From Vreelandella hamiltonii (lineage in GTDB: Bacteria; Pseudomonadota; Gammaproteobacteria; Pseudomonadales; Halomonadaceae): a stretch of 64,000 nt of DNA. Below are positions 53,402-61,498 of this stretch, piece by piece. Made by a program: the position numbers and the translations under genes. The stretch spans positions 42,144-106,143 of the forward strand of contig NZ_BMXN01000013.1 in the NCBI RefSeq assembly GCF_014651775.1. Direction: 5' to 3'. Position 1 is the stretch's first letter. Every line of letters starts with the position of its first letter. The notes below the pieces were generated by a model. It did no database searches and was not told the DNA's origin. It saw only the letters and a list, made by a program, of their open reading frames with translations.

Positions 53402-53749
53402 TCAAGCTCCCCACAGAATTTGGATGCCCCACACCAGGTATACGAAGATGGCCAGAATGATCAGCGTCTGGGCACCCACGCGCAGGCGAGTGGACTTGAG
53501 GTAATCGGTAGTGACTGTCCACAAACCGATCCAGGCGTGCGCTGCAATGGAAATGAAGGCCAGCAGCGAGAAGATACGCATCCAGGTTTGCTCGAACAGC
53601 CCACTCCAGGTGTAGTAATCCAGGTTCGGATTAAACAGCAGGTAAGCGACGATGAAGACCGTGTAAAGGGCCAGAATGACGGCGGATACCCGCTGCATCA
53701 GCCAATCGGACAGACCGCTACGGCCAAAACTCGTGATGTTGGTTACCAT
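53402..53749 (-). CDS. sdhD: Succinate dehydrogenase membrane anchor subunit
   Basis: 115 residues, three membrane helices (about 20-40, 58-80, 88-110). SDWLMQRVSAVILALYTVF is the conserved first helix with the quinone-pocket Arg; AAHAWIGLWTVTTDYLKS holds the heme-ligand His region. ATG 53749 chosen by family N-terminus (MVTNITSFGRSGLSDW); the upstream open frame overlaps sdhC and is a shadow. It overlaps the sdhC end by seven bases. Confidence 0.96.
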   Translation of the reverse strand: MVTNITSFGRSGLSDWLMQRVSAVILALYTVFIVAYLLFNPNLDYYTWSGLFEQTWMRIFSLLAFISIAAHAWIGLWTVTTDYLKSTRLRVGAQTLIILAIFVYLVWGIQILWGA

Positions 53750-54132
53750 ACCCAAACTCCTGCCAGAATAATCAGAACCGCACTGACTACGACCGTAGCC
53801 TGTGCTTTTTTCACACCACCCTCCAGGGTCACGCCAATGTTGGCATCCATGAGCAGGTGCTTGATGCCTGCCACAAAGTGGAATGCCAGGGCAGACAGCA
53901 GCCCCCAAGCCACAAACTTGGCGAGGACGTTATTCGCCAGGGCATTGCTGACAGCGTCAAAGCCAGCCGGAGATGACAGGGATTTACCCAGCGCCCAGAA
54001 AGCGAAGATCAGCCCGACGAACAGGATCACGCCGGTAATACGGTGCGTAATCGACGTCAGCGCTGGCAGTGGGAAATGTATCGTAGTCAGGTCTAGGTTT
54101 ACGGGTCGTTTGCTATTCACGGCGTTATACAC
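53743..54132 (-). CDS. sdhC: Succinate dehydrogenase cytochrome b556 subunit
   Basis: 129 residues. NSKRPVNLDLTTIHFPLPAL and SITHRITGVILF (quinone-site Ser/Arg), then SALAFHFVAGIKHLLMD with the heme His. Three membrane helices. Start codon is GTG with GAGAG upstream. First gene of sdhCDAB, under the promoter at 54251-54279. Confidence 0.97.
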   Translation of the reverse strand: MYNAVNSKRPVNLDLTTIHFPLPALTSITHRITGVILFVGLIFAFWALGKSLSSPAGFDAVSNALANNVLAKFVAWGLLSALAFHFVAGIKHLLMDANIGVTLEGGVKKAQATVVVSAVLIILAGVWVW

Positions 54133-54250
54133 ACTCTCTTGGCCCGCTCAGCGACGGTCGGGCATAACCCGAGCGGGCAGTGGTTGCTGGAAGGGGCTCG
54201 GCCGTTGCCAAGTCGGGCACGACCACCTACCTGCCGGTCGCGCGCCGTGG

Positions 54251-54279
54251 ATTATAAGAACCTTAGCCCCTGCTGACAA
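54251..54279 (-). promoter_or_regulatory. Sigma-70 promoter of sdhCDAB
   Basis: On the minus strand TTGTCA (54279-54274), 17-base spacer, TATAAT (54256-54251). It lies about 120 bases before the sdhC GTG, leaving a long leader that could host small-RNA control. Near-consensus. Confidence 0.72.
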
Positions 54280-54503
54280 ACCGATCTCAGACTTAACTCG
54301 ACCATGGTGCAAGAAAATAGCCAATGGTCTGAGTCGATTTTGCGATGCAGCATGGTTATAGTGACATTAGATGGACGGTTTGATAAGCCTGTTAACGTAT
54401 CGTCAATCCTCTGTCACTTCGGTACTATAGATCCCGATCAATCATATACAATTATTATCCAAAACAACACATCCTGTATAAGCATGTCTAGCATTTAGGC
54501 TAA

Positions 54504-54531
54504 TTGACAAAATGTCGCACACTTCTATAGT
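54504..54531 (+). promoter_or_regulatory. Sigma-70 promoter of gltA
   Basis: Consensus TTGACA at 54504-54509, 16-base spacer, TATAGT at 54526-54531, about 75 bases before the gltA ATG. The 474-base gap between sdhC and gltA otherwise holds an AT-rich block at about 54360-54500, probably the site of shared regulators, and no gene. Confidence 0.75.
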
Positions 54532-54606
54532 GGGCAAGCCTTTTCGCCGGCGCGGCATGCGAAACAACGACTTTACGTCCCAAACCGAACTCGAAAGGAG
54601 GCCATC

Positions 54607-55893
54607 ATGGCTGACAGGAAAGCGACATTGACGGTAGACGGTCTCGACAAGACGATCGAACTACCCATGTATTCCGGCACACTTGGCCCCGACGTCATCG
54701 ACGTGCGCGGCCTGGGCGCCGAAGGCCTGTTTACCTACGACCCCGGCTTCATGGCCACCTCTTCCTGCCAGTCCGCAATCACCTACATCGATGGCGGCAA
54801 GGGCGTACTGCTGCACCGCGGCTACCCCATCGACCAACTGGCAAAAGAATCCAACTTCGTCGAAGTGTGCTACACCCTGCTGTTTGGTGAACTGCCCACA
54901 AAAGAGCAGTACACCGATTTCGAATCGCGCATTCGCAATCACACCATGGTGCATGACCAGATCAACAACTTCTTCAAGGGCTTCCGTCGCGACGCACACC
55001 CGATGTCGATCCTGTGTGGCGTGGTCGGTGGTCTGGCAGCGTTCTACCATGACCACATGGACATCACTCAGGAAGAAGACCGCGTCATCAGCGCGATTCG
55101 CCTGATTGCCAAAATGCCTACCCTGGCCGCCATGTCGCACAAGTACAACGTTGGCCAACCCTTCAACTACCCGCGCAACGACCTGAGCTATGCAGAGAAC
55201 TTCCTCTACATGATGTTCAGCAACCCTTGCGAGGAGTACAAGATCAACCCGGTGTACGCCAAAGCCATGGACCGCATCTTCATGCTGCATGCGGACCATG
55301 AGCAGAACGCCTCCACCTCCACCGTACGCCTGGCAGGCTCTACCGGCGCCAACCCGTTTGCCTGTATCAGTGCGGGCATCGCGGCACTCTGGGGCCCAGC
55401 ACACGGCGGCGCCAACGAAGCCGTGCTGAACATGCTCGACGAAATCGGCGACGATTCCGAAGAGAATATTCAGCGCTTCGTGGACAAGGCAAAAGACAAG
55501 AACGACCCGTTCAAGCTGATGGGCTTCGGCCACCGCGTTTACCGCAACTTCGACCCGCGCGCCAAGGTCATGAAAGAGACCTGCGACGAAGTACTGGCCG
55601 AGCTGGGCCTGGCCGATGACCCGCAGCTGAAGATCGCCAAGCGCCTGGAGCAGATCGCCCTCGAAGACGAATACTTCATCGAGCGCAAGCTGTACCCGAA
55701 CGTCGACTTCTACTCCGGCATCATCCTCAAGGCCATGGGCATTCCGACCAACATGTTTACCGTGATTTTCGCGGTATCCCGTACCATTGGCTGGATCTCC
55801 CATTGGCACGAAATGCTCAGCGAAAGCTACAAGATCGGTCGTCCGCGCCAGCTTTACATTGGTCATGACCAGCGTGACTACCCCAAGAAGTAA
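54607..55893 (+). CDS. gltA: Citrate synthase (type II, hexameric)
   Basis: 428 residues, the length of the NADH-sensitive hexameric enzymes of gammaproteobacteria. Active-site residues appear in [20 protein letters not shown] (His) and [18 protein letters not shown] (His and Arg), and [17 protein letters not shown] (Asp). It condenses acetyl-CoA and oxaloacetate. GAAAGGAGG precedes the ATG. Divergent from sdhCDAB, the arrangement of E. coli and Pseudomonas. Confidence 0.98.
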   Translation: MADRKATLTVDGLDKTIELPMYSGTLGPDVIDVRGLGAEGLFTYDPGFMATSSCQSAITYIDGGKGVLLHRGYPIDQLAKESNFVEVCYTLLFGELPTKEQYTDFESRIRNHTMVHDQINNFFKGFRRDAHPMSILCGVVGGLAAFYHDHMDITQEEDRVISAIRLIAKMPTLAAMSHKYNVGQPFNYPRNDLSYAENFLYMMFSNPCEEYKINPVYAKAMDRIFMLHADHEQNASTSTVRLAGSTGANPFACISAGIAALWGPAHGGANEAVLNMLDEIGDDSEENIQRFVDKAKDKNDPFKLMGFGHRVYRNFDPRAKVMKETCDEVLAELGLADDPQLKIAKRLEQIALEDEYFIERKLYPNVDFYSGIILKAMGIPTNMFTVIFAVSRTIGWISHWHEMLSESYKIGRPRQLYIGHDQRDYPKK

Positions 55894-55926
55894 TCGGCGG
55901 CTTGTACGGCGATGACTGAACGACAC

Positions 55927-55950
55927 AAAGGCCACCCACGGGTGGCCTTT
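55927..55950 (+). terminator. Rho-independent terminator of gltA
   Basis: AAAGGCCACC and GGTGGCCTTT form a ten-base stem with a CACG loop, followed by TTTTGC. It starts 33 bases after the gltA stop. Confidence 0.85.
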
Positions 55951-56007
55951 TGCGTGCAGCCTACCCCCTTCATGACACCACTCCCCCATCAACAACAAAG
56001 GTGCTTT

Positions 56008-56889
56008 ATGTCTTCTATTACTACCGTTGCCTTTATCGGCCTGGGCGTCATGGGCTATCCCATGGCAGGACACCTGGCCAAGCAGGGCCTGACTACCCGC
56101 GTTTATAACCGCACGGCCGCCAAAGCCCAGGCATGGGCCGATCAGTTCGGCGGCACGGCCCACGCCACGCCCGCCGAGGCGGCCCAGGGCGCCGATCTGG
56201 TGCTGGTGTGCGTGGGCAATGACGACGACGTGCGTCAGGTCACCACCGGCGAACACGGCGTGCTGCAGTCCATGGCCCCAGGCAGCTATCTGGTGGACCA
56301 CACCACGGCCTCAGCCGACCTGGCACTGGAGCTGGATGCCGCCTGTCGCCAGAAGAGCCTTCACTTTATCGATGCCCCGGTATCCGGCGGCCAGCAGGGC
56401 GCAGAAAACGGCGCGCTGACCATCATGTGCGGCGGTGAACAGACCCCTTTCGATGCCGTCGCCCCCGTGCTTGACCACTATGCTCGCGCTGTCACACTTA
56501 TGGGCCCCGCCAGCAGCGGCCAGCTCACCAAAATGGTCAACCAGATCTGCATCGCCGGCCTGGTACAAGGGTTGGCAGAGGGGCTGCACTTTGCCGAACA
56601 GGCCGGTCTGGATCAGCATCAAGTGATCGAGGTGATTTCGAAAGGTGCCGCAGGGTCCTGGCAGATGGAGAACCGCCACAAGACCATGATCGCCGATGAG
56701 TACCAGCACGGCTTTGCCGTCGACTGGATGCGCAAGGATCTGGGCATCTGCCTGGAGCAGGCGCGCAGACTGGACGCCACGCTACCCGTCACCGCACTGG
56801 TGGATCAGTTCTATGCCGACGTGCAGCGCATGCAGGGTGGCCGATGGGACACCTCTTCGCTATTGAAGCGTCTCCGCAAAGGCGAATAG
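56008..56889 (+). CDS. NAD(P)-dependent beta-hydroxyacid dehydrogenase (HIBADH family)
   Basis: 293 residues. N-terminal Rossmann motif FIGLGVMGYPMAGHLAKQG; substrate loop DAPVSGGQQGAENGALTIM; catalytic Lys in SGQLTKMVNQI; C-terminal all-helical domain with MRKDLGICLEQAR. The family includes 3-hydroxyisobutyrate dehydrogenase, tartronate semialdehyde reductase and glyoxylate/succinic semialdehyde reductases; which substrate applies cannot be told from sequence alone. ATG 56008 is supported by AAAGG six bases upstream; a longer frame to 55912 covers the gltA terminator and is rejected. Confidence 0.92.
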   Translation: MSSITTVAFIGLGVMGYPMAGHLAKQGLTTRVYNRTAAKAQAWADQFGGTAHATPAEAAQGADLVLVCVGNDDDVRQVTTGEHGVLQSMAPGSYLVDHTTASADLALELDAACRQKSLHFIDAPVSGGQQGAENGALTIMCGGEQTPFDAVAPVLDHYARAVTLMGPASSGQLTKMVNQICIAGLVQGLAEGLHFAEQAGLDQHQVIEVISKGAAGSWQMENRHKTMIADEYQHGFAVDWMRKDLGICLEQARRLDATLPVTALVDQFYADVQRMQGGRWDTSSLLKRLRKGE

Positions 56890-57265
56890 CGCTTGACATT
56901 TTGGCGCTGACAGCCGGATCAGGGTTTTCCACACTATCTGTGGATAACCCTGTTCACAACCACTACAAAACGTCCCGTAATCGCCATGAACAGTGACCCA
57001 GCCTTAAATTGGTCATTTTTTAACCTCTAATAAGCCATTGATTTAAAAGAGATTAAGCTAAGACGCTGATTTTTTATGTCATATTCACGAGGCTGTGCAC
57101 AACCCTTTACCCAGACGAGCAAAAGTGGACAAGTCAAGCACAATATTGACAAAAAAAGCGATAAATTGGCTAAAACGCCAAACAGGAAGCAGCCGAAAAA
57201 GCAACGCGACATTGGGTTGCTATCGAGACTTTTAAAAGGGGGAAATACAAAAAACCAGAAGAAGG
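56890..57265. other. Intergenic region with DnaA-box-like motifs
   Basis: 376 bases with no convincing gene. TTTTCCACA (56925-56933) and the consensus box TGTGGATAA (56939-56947, reverse of TTATCCACA) face each other five bases apart; weaker relatives TGTGCACAA (57094-57102) and AGTGGACAA (57124-57132) follow, with AT-rich runs between. Small ORFs here overlap the tRNA or lack a Shine-Dalgarno and are taken as chance. Confidence 0.5.
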
Positions 57266-57341
57266 TGGCGTCCCATAGGGGGTTCGAACCCCTGTTCCCG
57301 CCGTGAAAGGGCGGTGTCCTAGACCACTAGACGAATGGGAC
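57266..57341 (-). tRNA. tRNA-Glu (UUC)
   Basis: 76 bases with encoded CCA. Acceptor stem GTCCCAT/ATGGGAC, anticodon loop CTTTCAC (anticodon TTC), T arm with GGTTCGAACC. It follows tRNA-Ala by 47 bases on the same strand, downstream of gltX, which charges this very tRNA. Confidence 0.97.
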
Positions 57342-57388
57342 GTATCTACCTTTTTACATCATGATACATCGTTAGCATGGGCTAATGA

Positions 57389-57464
57389 TGGTGGAGCCTA
57401 GCGGGATCGAACCGCTGACCTCAACACTGCCAGTGTTGCGCTCTCCCAGCTGAGCTAAGGCCCC
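57389..57464 (-). tRNA. tRNA-Ala (GGC)
   Basis: 76 bases with encoded CCA. Acceptor GGGGCCT/AGGCTCC including the G3-U70 pair that identifies tRNA-Ala; D arm TAGCTCAGCTGGGAGAGC; anticodon stem CAACA/TGTTG around CTGGCAG (anticodon GGC). Confidence 0.97.
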
Positions 57465-57486
57465 ACATGTCGTGAAGACGGAGCGT

Positions 57487-57515
57487 ATATTACTGATTAC
57501 GCTCGCCTTCGTCAA
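57487..57515 (-). promoter_or_regulatory. Promoter of the tRNA-Ala/tRNA-Glu unit
   Basis: On the minus strand TTGACG (57515-57510), 17-base spacer, TAATAT (57492-57487), then a GC-rich start region, 22 bases before tRNA-Ala. The tRNAs can thus be made independently of gltX. Confidence 0.6.
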
Positions 57516-57594
57516 CCCTGTTTTCGCAAGAAGCGTCAAATATCTCGCTTGCCGCTCATCTGACGCTCCCTGCCCCTCTGTACAGGTCGAGTGT

Positions 57595-59073
57595 TTACAG
57601 GTCGCGGAACTCTTTTTCGAAGCGTTTCGCCTGCTTTTTCGATACGCCACCCAATACCTCGATAGCGTGGCGCAAGCGAGCCCGCGTCACGTCCGACCCG
57701 AGAATCGCCATGGCGTCCATGACGGACGTGCTGGAAGCACTGCCCGTAATGGCAATGAACACCGGCGCCAGAAACGCCTTCATCTTGAGCTCGAAGTGTT
57801 CCGCCAGGTGTTTGACTTCCGTCAGCAGCGCTTCCTTGTGCCAGGCATTGACGGCTTCGAAGCGCCATACCAGGAATTGCAGCAGCTTCACCAGCTCTTC
57901 GTCTTCCAGCTTGATAGCATCGAAATCCTGCTTTTCCAACGAGGGCAGCCCAGAGAAGAAATGGCCCGCCAGCGGAACCACCTGCGAGAGCGTCTCTACC
58001 CGCGGGCGAACCTGGGGCAGGATCTGTTTGACATAGGCATCGTTGAACGCCCACTCGCGCAGCGCCAGCAGCAACGCATCGTCATCCAGGTCTTCACGAA
58101 TATAAACGCCGTTCAGCCAGGTCAGCTTCTCCAGATCGAATACCGGCCCACCCAGCGATACCCGCTGAATGTCGAACTCAGCCATCATTTCGCTCAGGCT
58201 GAACTTTTCGCGCTCATCCGGCATCGACCACCCCATCCGACCCAGATAGTTGGTGACGGCCTGGGGCAGGAAACCCATGCGACGATAATAGTTGATCGAG
58301 GTCGGGTTCTTGCGCTTGGAGAGCTTCGACTTGTCCGGGTTGCGCAGCAGCGGCATGTGGCAGAGCTGCGGCATTTCCCAACCGAAGTAGTCGTAGAGCA
58401 GCTGGTGCTTGGGTGCCGAGTTGATCCACTCTTCACCACGCAGCACGTGGGTGATGCCCATCAAATGGTCATCGACCACGTTGGCCAGGTGATAGGTGGG
58501 CATACCATCGGACTTCATCAGGATTTGTGCATCCACCTGCGTCCAGTCCACTTCTATTGTGCCACGCAGCATGTCACTGACCACGCAAACGCCTTCACTG
58601 GGCACGTTCATGCGGATGACATACGGCCAGCCTTCCTGTTCACGACGCGCCTGCTCGGCGGCATCCAGCGCCAGGTCTGCAGGCTTCAGGGCCAGATGCA
58701 GGCCTGCTTCCTTGCGGGATTCACGCAGCTCGTCCAGCTCTTCACTGGTGCGATAGCACTTGAAGGCATGGCCTACATCCAAAAGCTGCTGCGCATACTG
58801 GGCGTAGATCTCGCCGCGCTCGCTTTGACGGTAAGGGCCATGCGGGCCGCCTACATCAGGGCCTTCGTCCCACTCGAGCCCCAGCCACCGTAACGAGTCG
58901 AGAATCATCTGTTCTGATTCAGGGGTAGAACGCACCCGATCGGTATCTTCAATGCGCAAGATGAACTGACCACCGTGCTGACGGGCAAAGCAGAGGTTGA
59001 ACAGCGCAATGTAGGCCGTGCCTACGTGCGGGTCCCCAGTGGGGGAAGGCGCAATACGAGTACGTACGGTCAT
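57595..59073 (-). CDS. gltX: Glutamyl-tRNA synthetase
   Basis: 492 residues. Class I signatures: HIGH as [13 protein letters not shown] in [22 protein letters not shown] as [33 protein letters not shown] and [15 protein letters not shown] are diagnostic for the family. The zinc-binding Cys cluster of E. coli GltX is absent, as in Pseudomonas enzymes. It charges tRNA-Glu, also the precursor for tetrapyrrole synthesis. ATG 59073 has AGGA seven bases upstream and matches the family start; the extension to 59139 is rejected. Confidence 0.97.
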   Translation of the reverse strand: MTVRTRIAPSPTGDPHVGTAYIALFNLCFARQHGGQFILRIEDTDRVRSTPESEQMILDSLRWLGLEWDEGPDVGGPHGPYRQSERGEIYAQYAQQLLDVGHAFKCYRTSEELDELRESRKEAGLHLALKPADLALDAAEQARREQEGWPYVIRMNVPSEGVCVVSDMLRGTIEVDWTQVDAQILMKSDGMPTYHLANVVDDHLMGITHVLRGEEWINSAPKHQLLYDYFGWEMPQLCHMPLLRNPDKSKLSKRKNPTSINYYRRMGFLPQAVTNYLGRMGWSMPDEREKFSLSEMMAEFDIQRVSLGGPVFDLEKLTWLNGVYIREDLDDDALLLALREWAFNDAYVKQILPQVRPRVETLSQVVPLAGHFFSGLPSLEKQDFDAIKLEDEELVKLLQFLVWRFEAVNAWHKEALLTEVKHLAEHFELKMKAFLAPVFIAITGSASSTSVMDAMAILGSDVTRARLRHAIEVLGGVSKKQAKRFEKEFRDL

Positions 59074-59253
59074 CAATCTATCCTTGTGGCGGTAAATGCA
59101 TCGCCACATTATACGCGCCCCAGCTATATCCAACAGCACCCGCAGGGGAACGAGTTTGCCTCAAAAGCGTCATAACCCAAGCTCAATGTTCACGGTGTGG
59201 AAGATGCGCGTTAAAGCACAATCGCTTAGTATGGTGAAGTACCCATGATTCGT

Positions 59254-59269
59254 GTTCATGCATGCGAAC
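59254..59269. promoter_or_regulatory. Candidate operator upstream of XRE regulator
   Basis: GTTC-N8-GAAC with a GCATGC core, 91 bases before the regulator gene. A typical size for a CI/XRE-type repressor site, but a single copy only. The rest of 59074-59360 shows no gene. Confidence 0.3.
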
Positions 59270-59360
59270 GATTCTCATCGTTTACAGCGTGTTCTGAGCG
59301 CCACCGAATAGGTGGAAGTACATTTAACGAGCTGATTTAGCTCATCGATAGGAAGATGAA

Positions 59361-59885
59361 ATGGAATCGCTAGGCTCACGTATCAAGCAACTGAGGCTTA
59401 GGGCCAAGCTCAACAAAGCTGCCCTAGCACGTAAAGTTGGCGTGTCGGATGTCACCATTTCTTATTGGGAATCTGGGGCAATCAAACAGATCGGCCATGA
59501 ACGCCTGGTGGCGCTCGCGGACGCACTGGATTGCTCGCTTGCTACCCTATTGGAAGGAGACAGCGCGCCGCAACTGCTCACCCTGAACCATACTGGTCCC
59601 CTCCCCTGGGAACAGGTTCAGGCCACTGCTATCACCGTGCCGCATCACCTGCCGTTGAAGATCGACTGGAAAGCACCTTGCGTGATGGTGACACCTGCCA
59701 AGGAAACAGATTTTTCACCAGCGTCGGCGGGAGACCTGCTGCTCCTCGGCCCGACACACGTGTTTCACAAGGCTGGGCATTACCTGGTACAACGGGATGA
59801 TCAATACGTCATTGAGCACTATACAAAAGCGCCCAATAGCACGTCGATCCATGCCGTTCTGCTTGCCCACTGGTGTGCTGCCTAA
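59361..59885 (+). CDS. XRE-family regulator with S24-like C-terminal domain
   Basis: 174 residues. N-terminal helix-turn-helix (residues 1-65): LGSRIKQLRLRAKLNKAALA, VGVSDVTISYWESG, ERLVALADALDCSL. The C-terminal part has GDLLLLGPTHVFHKAGHYLV and DDQYVIEHY, resembling the beta-rich fold of LexA/CI repressors (GD-x-LLL...G-x-Y-x-V), but I see no Ser-Lys catalytic pair, so self-cleavage is doubtful. AGGAAG five bases before the ATG. Probably a prophage-derived or accessory-region repressor; target unknown. It stands at the start of the accessory region. Confidence 0.85.
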   Translation: MESLGSRIKQLRLRAKLNKAALARKVGVSDVTISYWESGAIKQIGHERLVALADALDCSLATLLEGDSAPQLLTLNHTGPLPWEQVQATAITVPHHLPLKIDWKAPCVMVTPAKETDFSPASAGDLLLLGPTHVFHKAGHYLVQRDDQYVIEHYTKAPNSTSIHAVLLAHWCAA

Positions 59886-59906
59886 AGCATCTTTACCTCC
59901 CCGTCC

Positions 59907-60482
59907 CTAATTGTCCTCAAACACGTCCACCTGGTCGCGCGTTCGTCTTGGTTCACTGCCTATCAAGAGACGCCGCGAGTAGGTGGCCACCTGACCCAAC
60001 CCATGGCGGGACTGGCTGACCAGCTCTCCCGCCAAATGCTCACCCAGATCACCAATGCGTGCCCGCACGCTGGCTGGCTGTACAGCGGCTTCGGAAAGCT
60101 GTACTCGCACCACGTAACCGCCATCCGGCAACCCACTTCCCGTACCCAGCGGCCCGACTTCGAACTGCCCTTCCCTGACTTGAGTACGTGCCTGCCAGCG
60201 CACGCGGCTCAGCTCACGCTCGACCACGACCTGCACCTGGGCTCCGTCCGGCAAGTTGGTCTGGCCCGCAATCATCAATCGGCGGTCAGAGAGTAGTTGA
60301 GCAGAGGTCGAGACTTCCACCTCCAGCGGCTCGATAGGCTCGGCTTCCGCCACTGGCTCGGCCGCGGAGGTCTCTTCCACCTGCACCGCCTCTGCCGGCG
60401 CCTCCTCTTCGGGACCACTGCAGCCCTGCAACATCAACGCACCCAGCAGAGCGGCTCCTGCGTAACCTAGCGCTTTCCCCAT
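59907..60482 (-). CDS. Putative lipoprotein of unknown function
   Basis: 191 residues. Signal peptide with lipobox MLQGC (Cys about 21), then an Ala/Glu/Pro-rich acidic linker (about 22-55) and a soluble beta-rich domain (about 58-150) containing IAGQTNLPDGAQVQVVV and GLPDGGYVVRVQL, which looks like a carboxypeptidase-regulatory/Ig-like fold. No family recognised. Start: ATG 60482; a GTG at 60488 with AGGGG five bases upstream is also possible. Convergent with the XRE gene, divergent from hicB. Confidence 0.75.
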   Translation of the reverse strand: MGKALGYAGAALLGALMLQGCSGPEEEAPAEAVQVEETSAAEPVAEAEPIEPLEVEVSTSAQLLSDRRLMIAGQTNLPDGAQVQVVVERELSRVRWQARTQVREGQFEVGPLGTGSGLPDGGYVVRVQLSEAAVQPASVRARIGDLGEHLAGELVSQSRHGLGQVATYSRRLLIGSEPRRTRDQVDVFEDN

Positions 60483-60551
60483 CACCACGTCTTCCCCTTG
60501 TTATTGGCGGATACCTACCATACCGCTTTTGACCACAAAAAACGCAAAGTG

Positions 60552-60983
60552 ATGCAAGCATTTACCCAATATCAGACCAGGCTTGAGAAGTGCTTTGAAG
60601 GACACGCCTATGGCATCATCGTACCCGACCTGCCCGGCTGCCACTCCGCAGGCGACACCTTCGAAGAGGCCCTGGCCAACGCCAAAGAAGCCATCGATGG
60701 CTGGCTGGAAGTCGCGGTCGAGTACGGCGATCCCCTCCCCGAAGCCACGTCCATCGAACACCACATGGACAATCCCGACTTCACCGGCTGGATCTGGGCC
60801 GTCGTCGATATCGACGTCACCCCGTACCTGGGCAAAAGCCACAAGATCAACGTCACCCTGCCCGACCTCCTGGTCAAACAGATCGACGACTTCGTGGCCC
60901 GCCACCCCGGCGACAAAACGCGCTCCGGCTTTCTATCCCGCGTTGCCATGGCCGAACTGGCCAGGAACAAACAAGCCAGCTAA
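60552..60983 (+). CDS. HicB-family antitoxin, without HicA
   Basis: 143 residues. The N-terminal HicB fold shows YGIIVPDLPGCHSAGDTFEE and ALANAKEAIDGWLEVAVEYG; the C-terminal ribbon-helix-helix-like part is NVTLPDLLVKQIDDFV and RSGFLSRVAMAEL. HicB normally neutralises the mRNA-cleaving toxin HicA encoded just upstream, but here only 69 bases separate it from the divergent lipoprotein gene and no hicA is present either side, so it is an orphan antitoxin or stand-alone regulator. Shine-Dalgarno is weak; GTG 60549 is an alternative start. Confidence 0.88.
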   Translation: MQAFTQYQTRLEKCFEGHAYGIIVPDLPGCHSAGDTFEEALANAKEAIDGWLEVAVEYGDPLPEATSIEHHMDNPDFTGWIWAVVDIDVTPYLGKSHKINVTLPDLLVKQIDDFVARHPGDKTRSGFLSRVAMAELARNKQAS

Positions 60984-61279
60984 GCCTTAAACAAAAACCC
61001 CCAGCCATTCCATGGCCGGGGGTATCGGTGCCGCATCCTTCTGGCGAGGCGGAGTCCGTCCCGCTTGTTTTTATTGCATCGAAGGTTGCTTTGCTGGTAT
61101 TAATGAGAGGGTCTTGGCGATAGGCTGTTGCTGCATGCCGCCTATTCTCCTCGTGTCACAATGTGACTTGCTGGGCTTCCCTGTAACATTGCTACGATGT
61201 TCCATGGTTATCGCCGGTTGGTTATTGAGCCATGCGCTTTGCGCTAGAAAAGCCAAGACATGCAGAGGAGTCCGAGAAA
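60984..61279 (+). other. Non-coding stretch upstream of the reverse transcriptase locus
   Basis: 296 bases with no convincing gene but several short dyads: CCCCC...GGGGG with GCCAT/ATGGC at 60998-61022 (read on the minus strand it is followed by TTTTTG, so it may end antisense transcription), GTCACAATGTGAC at 61155-61167, AACAT/ATGTT at 61185-61201. In many reverse-transcriptase defence loci a structured RNA lies here; I can point only to the location. Confidence 0.35.
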
Positions 61280-61498
61280 ATGAAGATAGATAAGCCTTCT
61301 CGGCTAGCTCAGAAGCGCCTACTGCTCGCAATTAAGATTATCCACCTTTCTTGGTGGTGCTCTGAAAAAGCGATGCAGATATTAGAACTTCTGAGCATGG
61401 CCATTAACTACACACGTATTTATGACGCCACCATGGAAAGACCGCTTCCAGGTCAAGCCTGGCAGGTGGGTATACATTCCCACCCAAGAGACGCTTGA
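61280..61498 (+). CDS. Small ORF overlapping the reverse transcriptase
   Basis: 72 residues. GAGGAG nine bases before ATG 61280 is the best ribosome-binding site of the locus. The product is basic and helical at the start (MKIDKPSRLAQKRLLLAIK) and contains LSMAINYTRIYDA near residue 40-52. The gene overlaps the reverse transcriptase by 77 bases in the frame that reaches it by a +1 shift. Two readings: a separate leader protein that couples translation to the RT, or the true N-terminus of the RT, split from it by a frameshift close to 61422-61435. I cannot decide without relatives. Confidence 0.55.
   Translation: MKIDKPSRLAQKRLLLAIKIIHLSWWCSEKAMQILELLSMAINYTRIYDATMERPLPGQAWQVGIHSHPRDA

Noticed and set aside
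51617..54361. 914-codon ORF antisense to sdhA, sdhD and sdhC
   Set aside because: Covers three certain genes and their promoter on the opposite strand; no recognisable motif.
57027..57212. 61-codon hydrophobic ORF on the minus strand
   Set aside because: Lies in an AT-rich gap where chance TTT/CTT codons give a hydrophobic look; no ribosome-binding site and no relation to neighbours.
56890..57265. Chromosomal origin oriC
   Set aside because: DnaA-like boxes are present, but dnaA, dnaN, gyrB, gidA or rpmH are not near; treated as a possible titration site only.
57076..57306. Open frame of 76 codons crossing tRNA-Glu
   Set aside because: Its end is the antisense reading of a tRNA T arm (SHRGFEP), a well-known false ORF; no Shine-Dalgarno.
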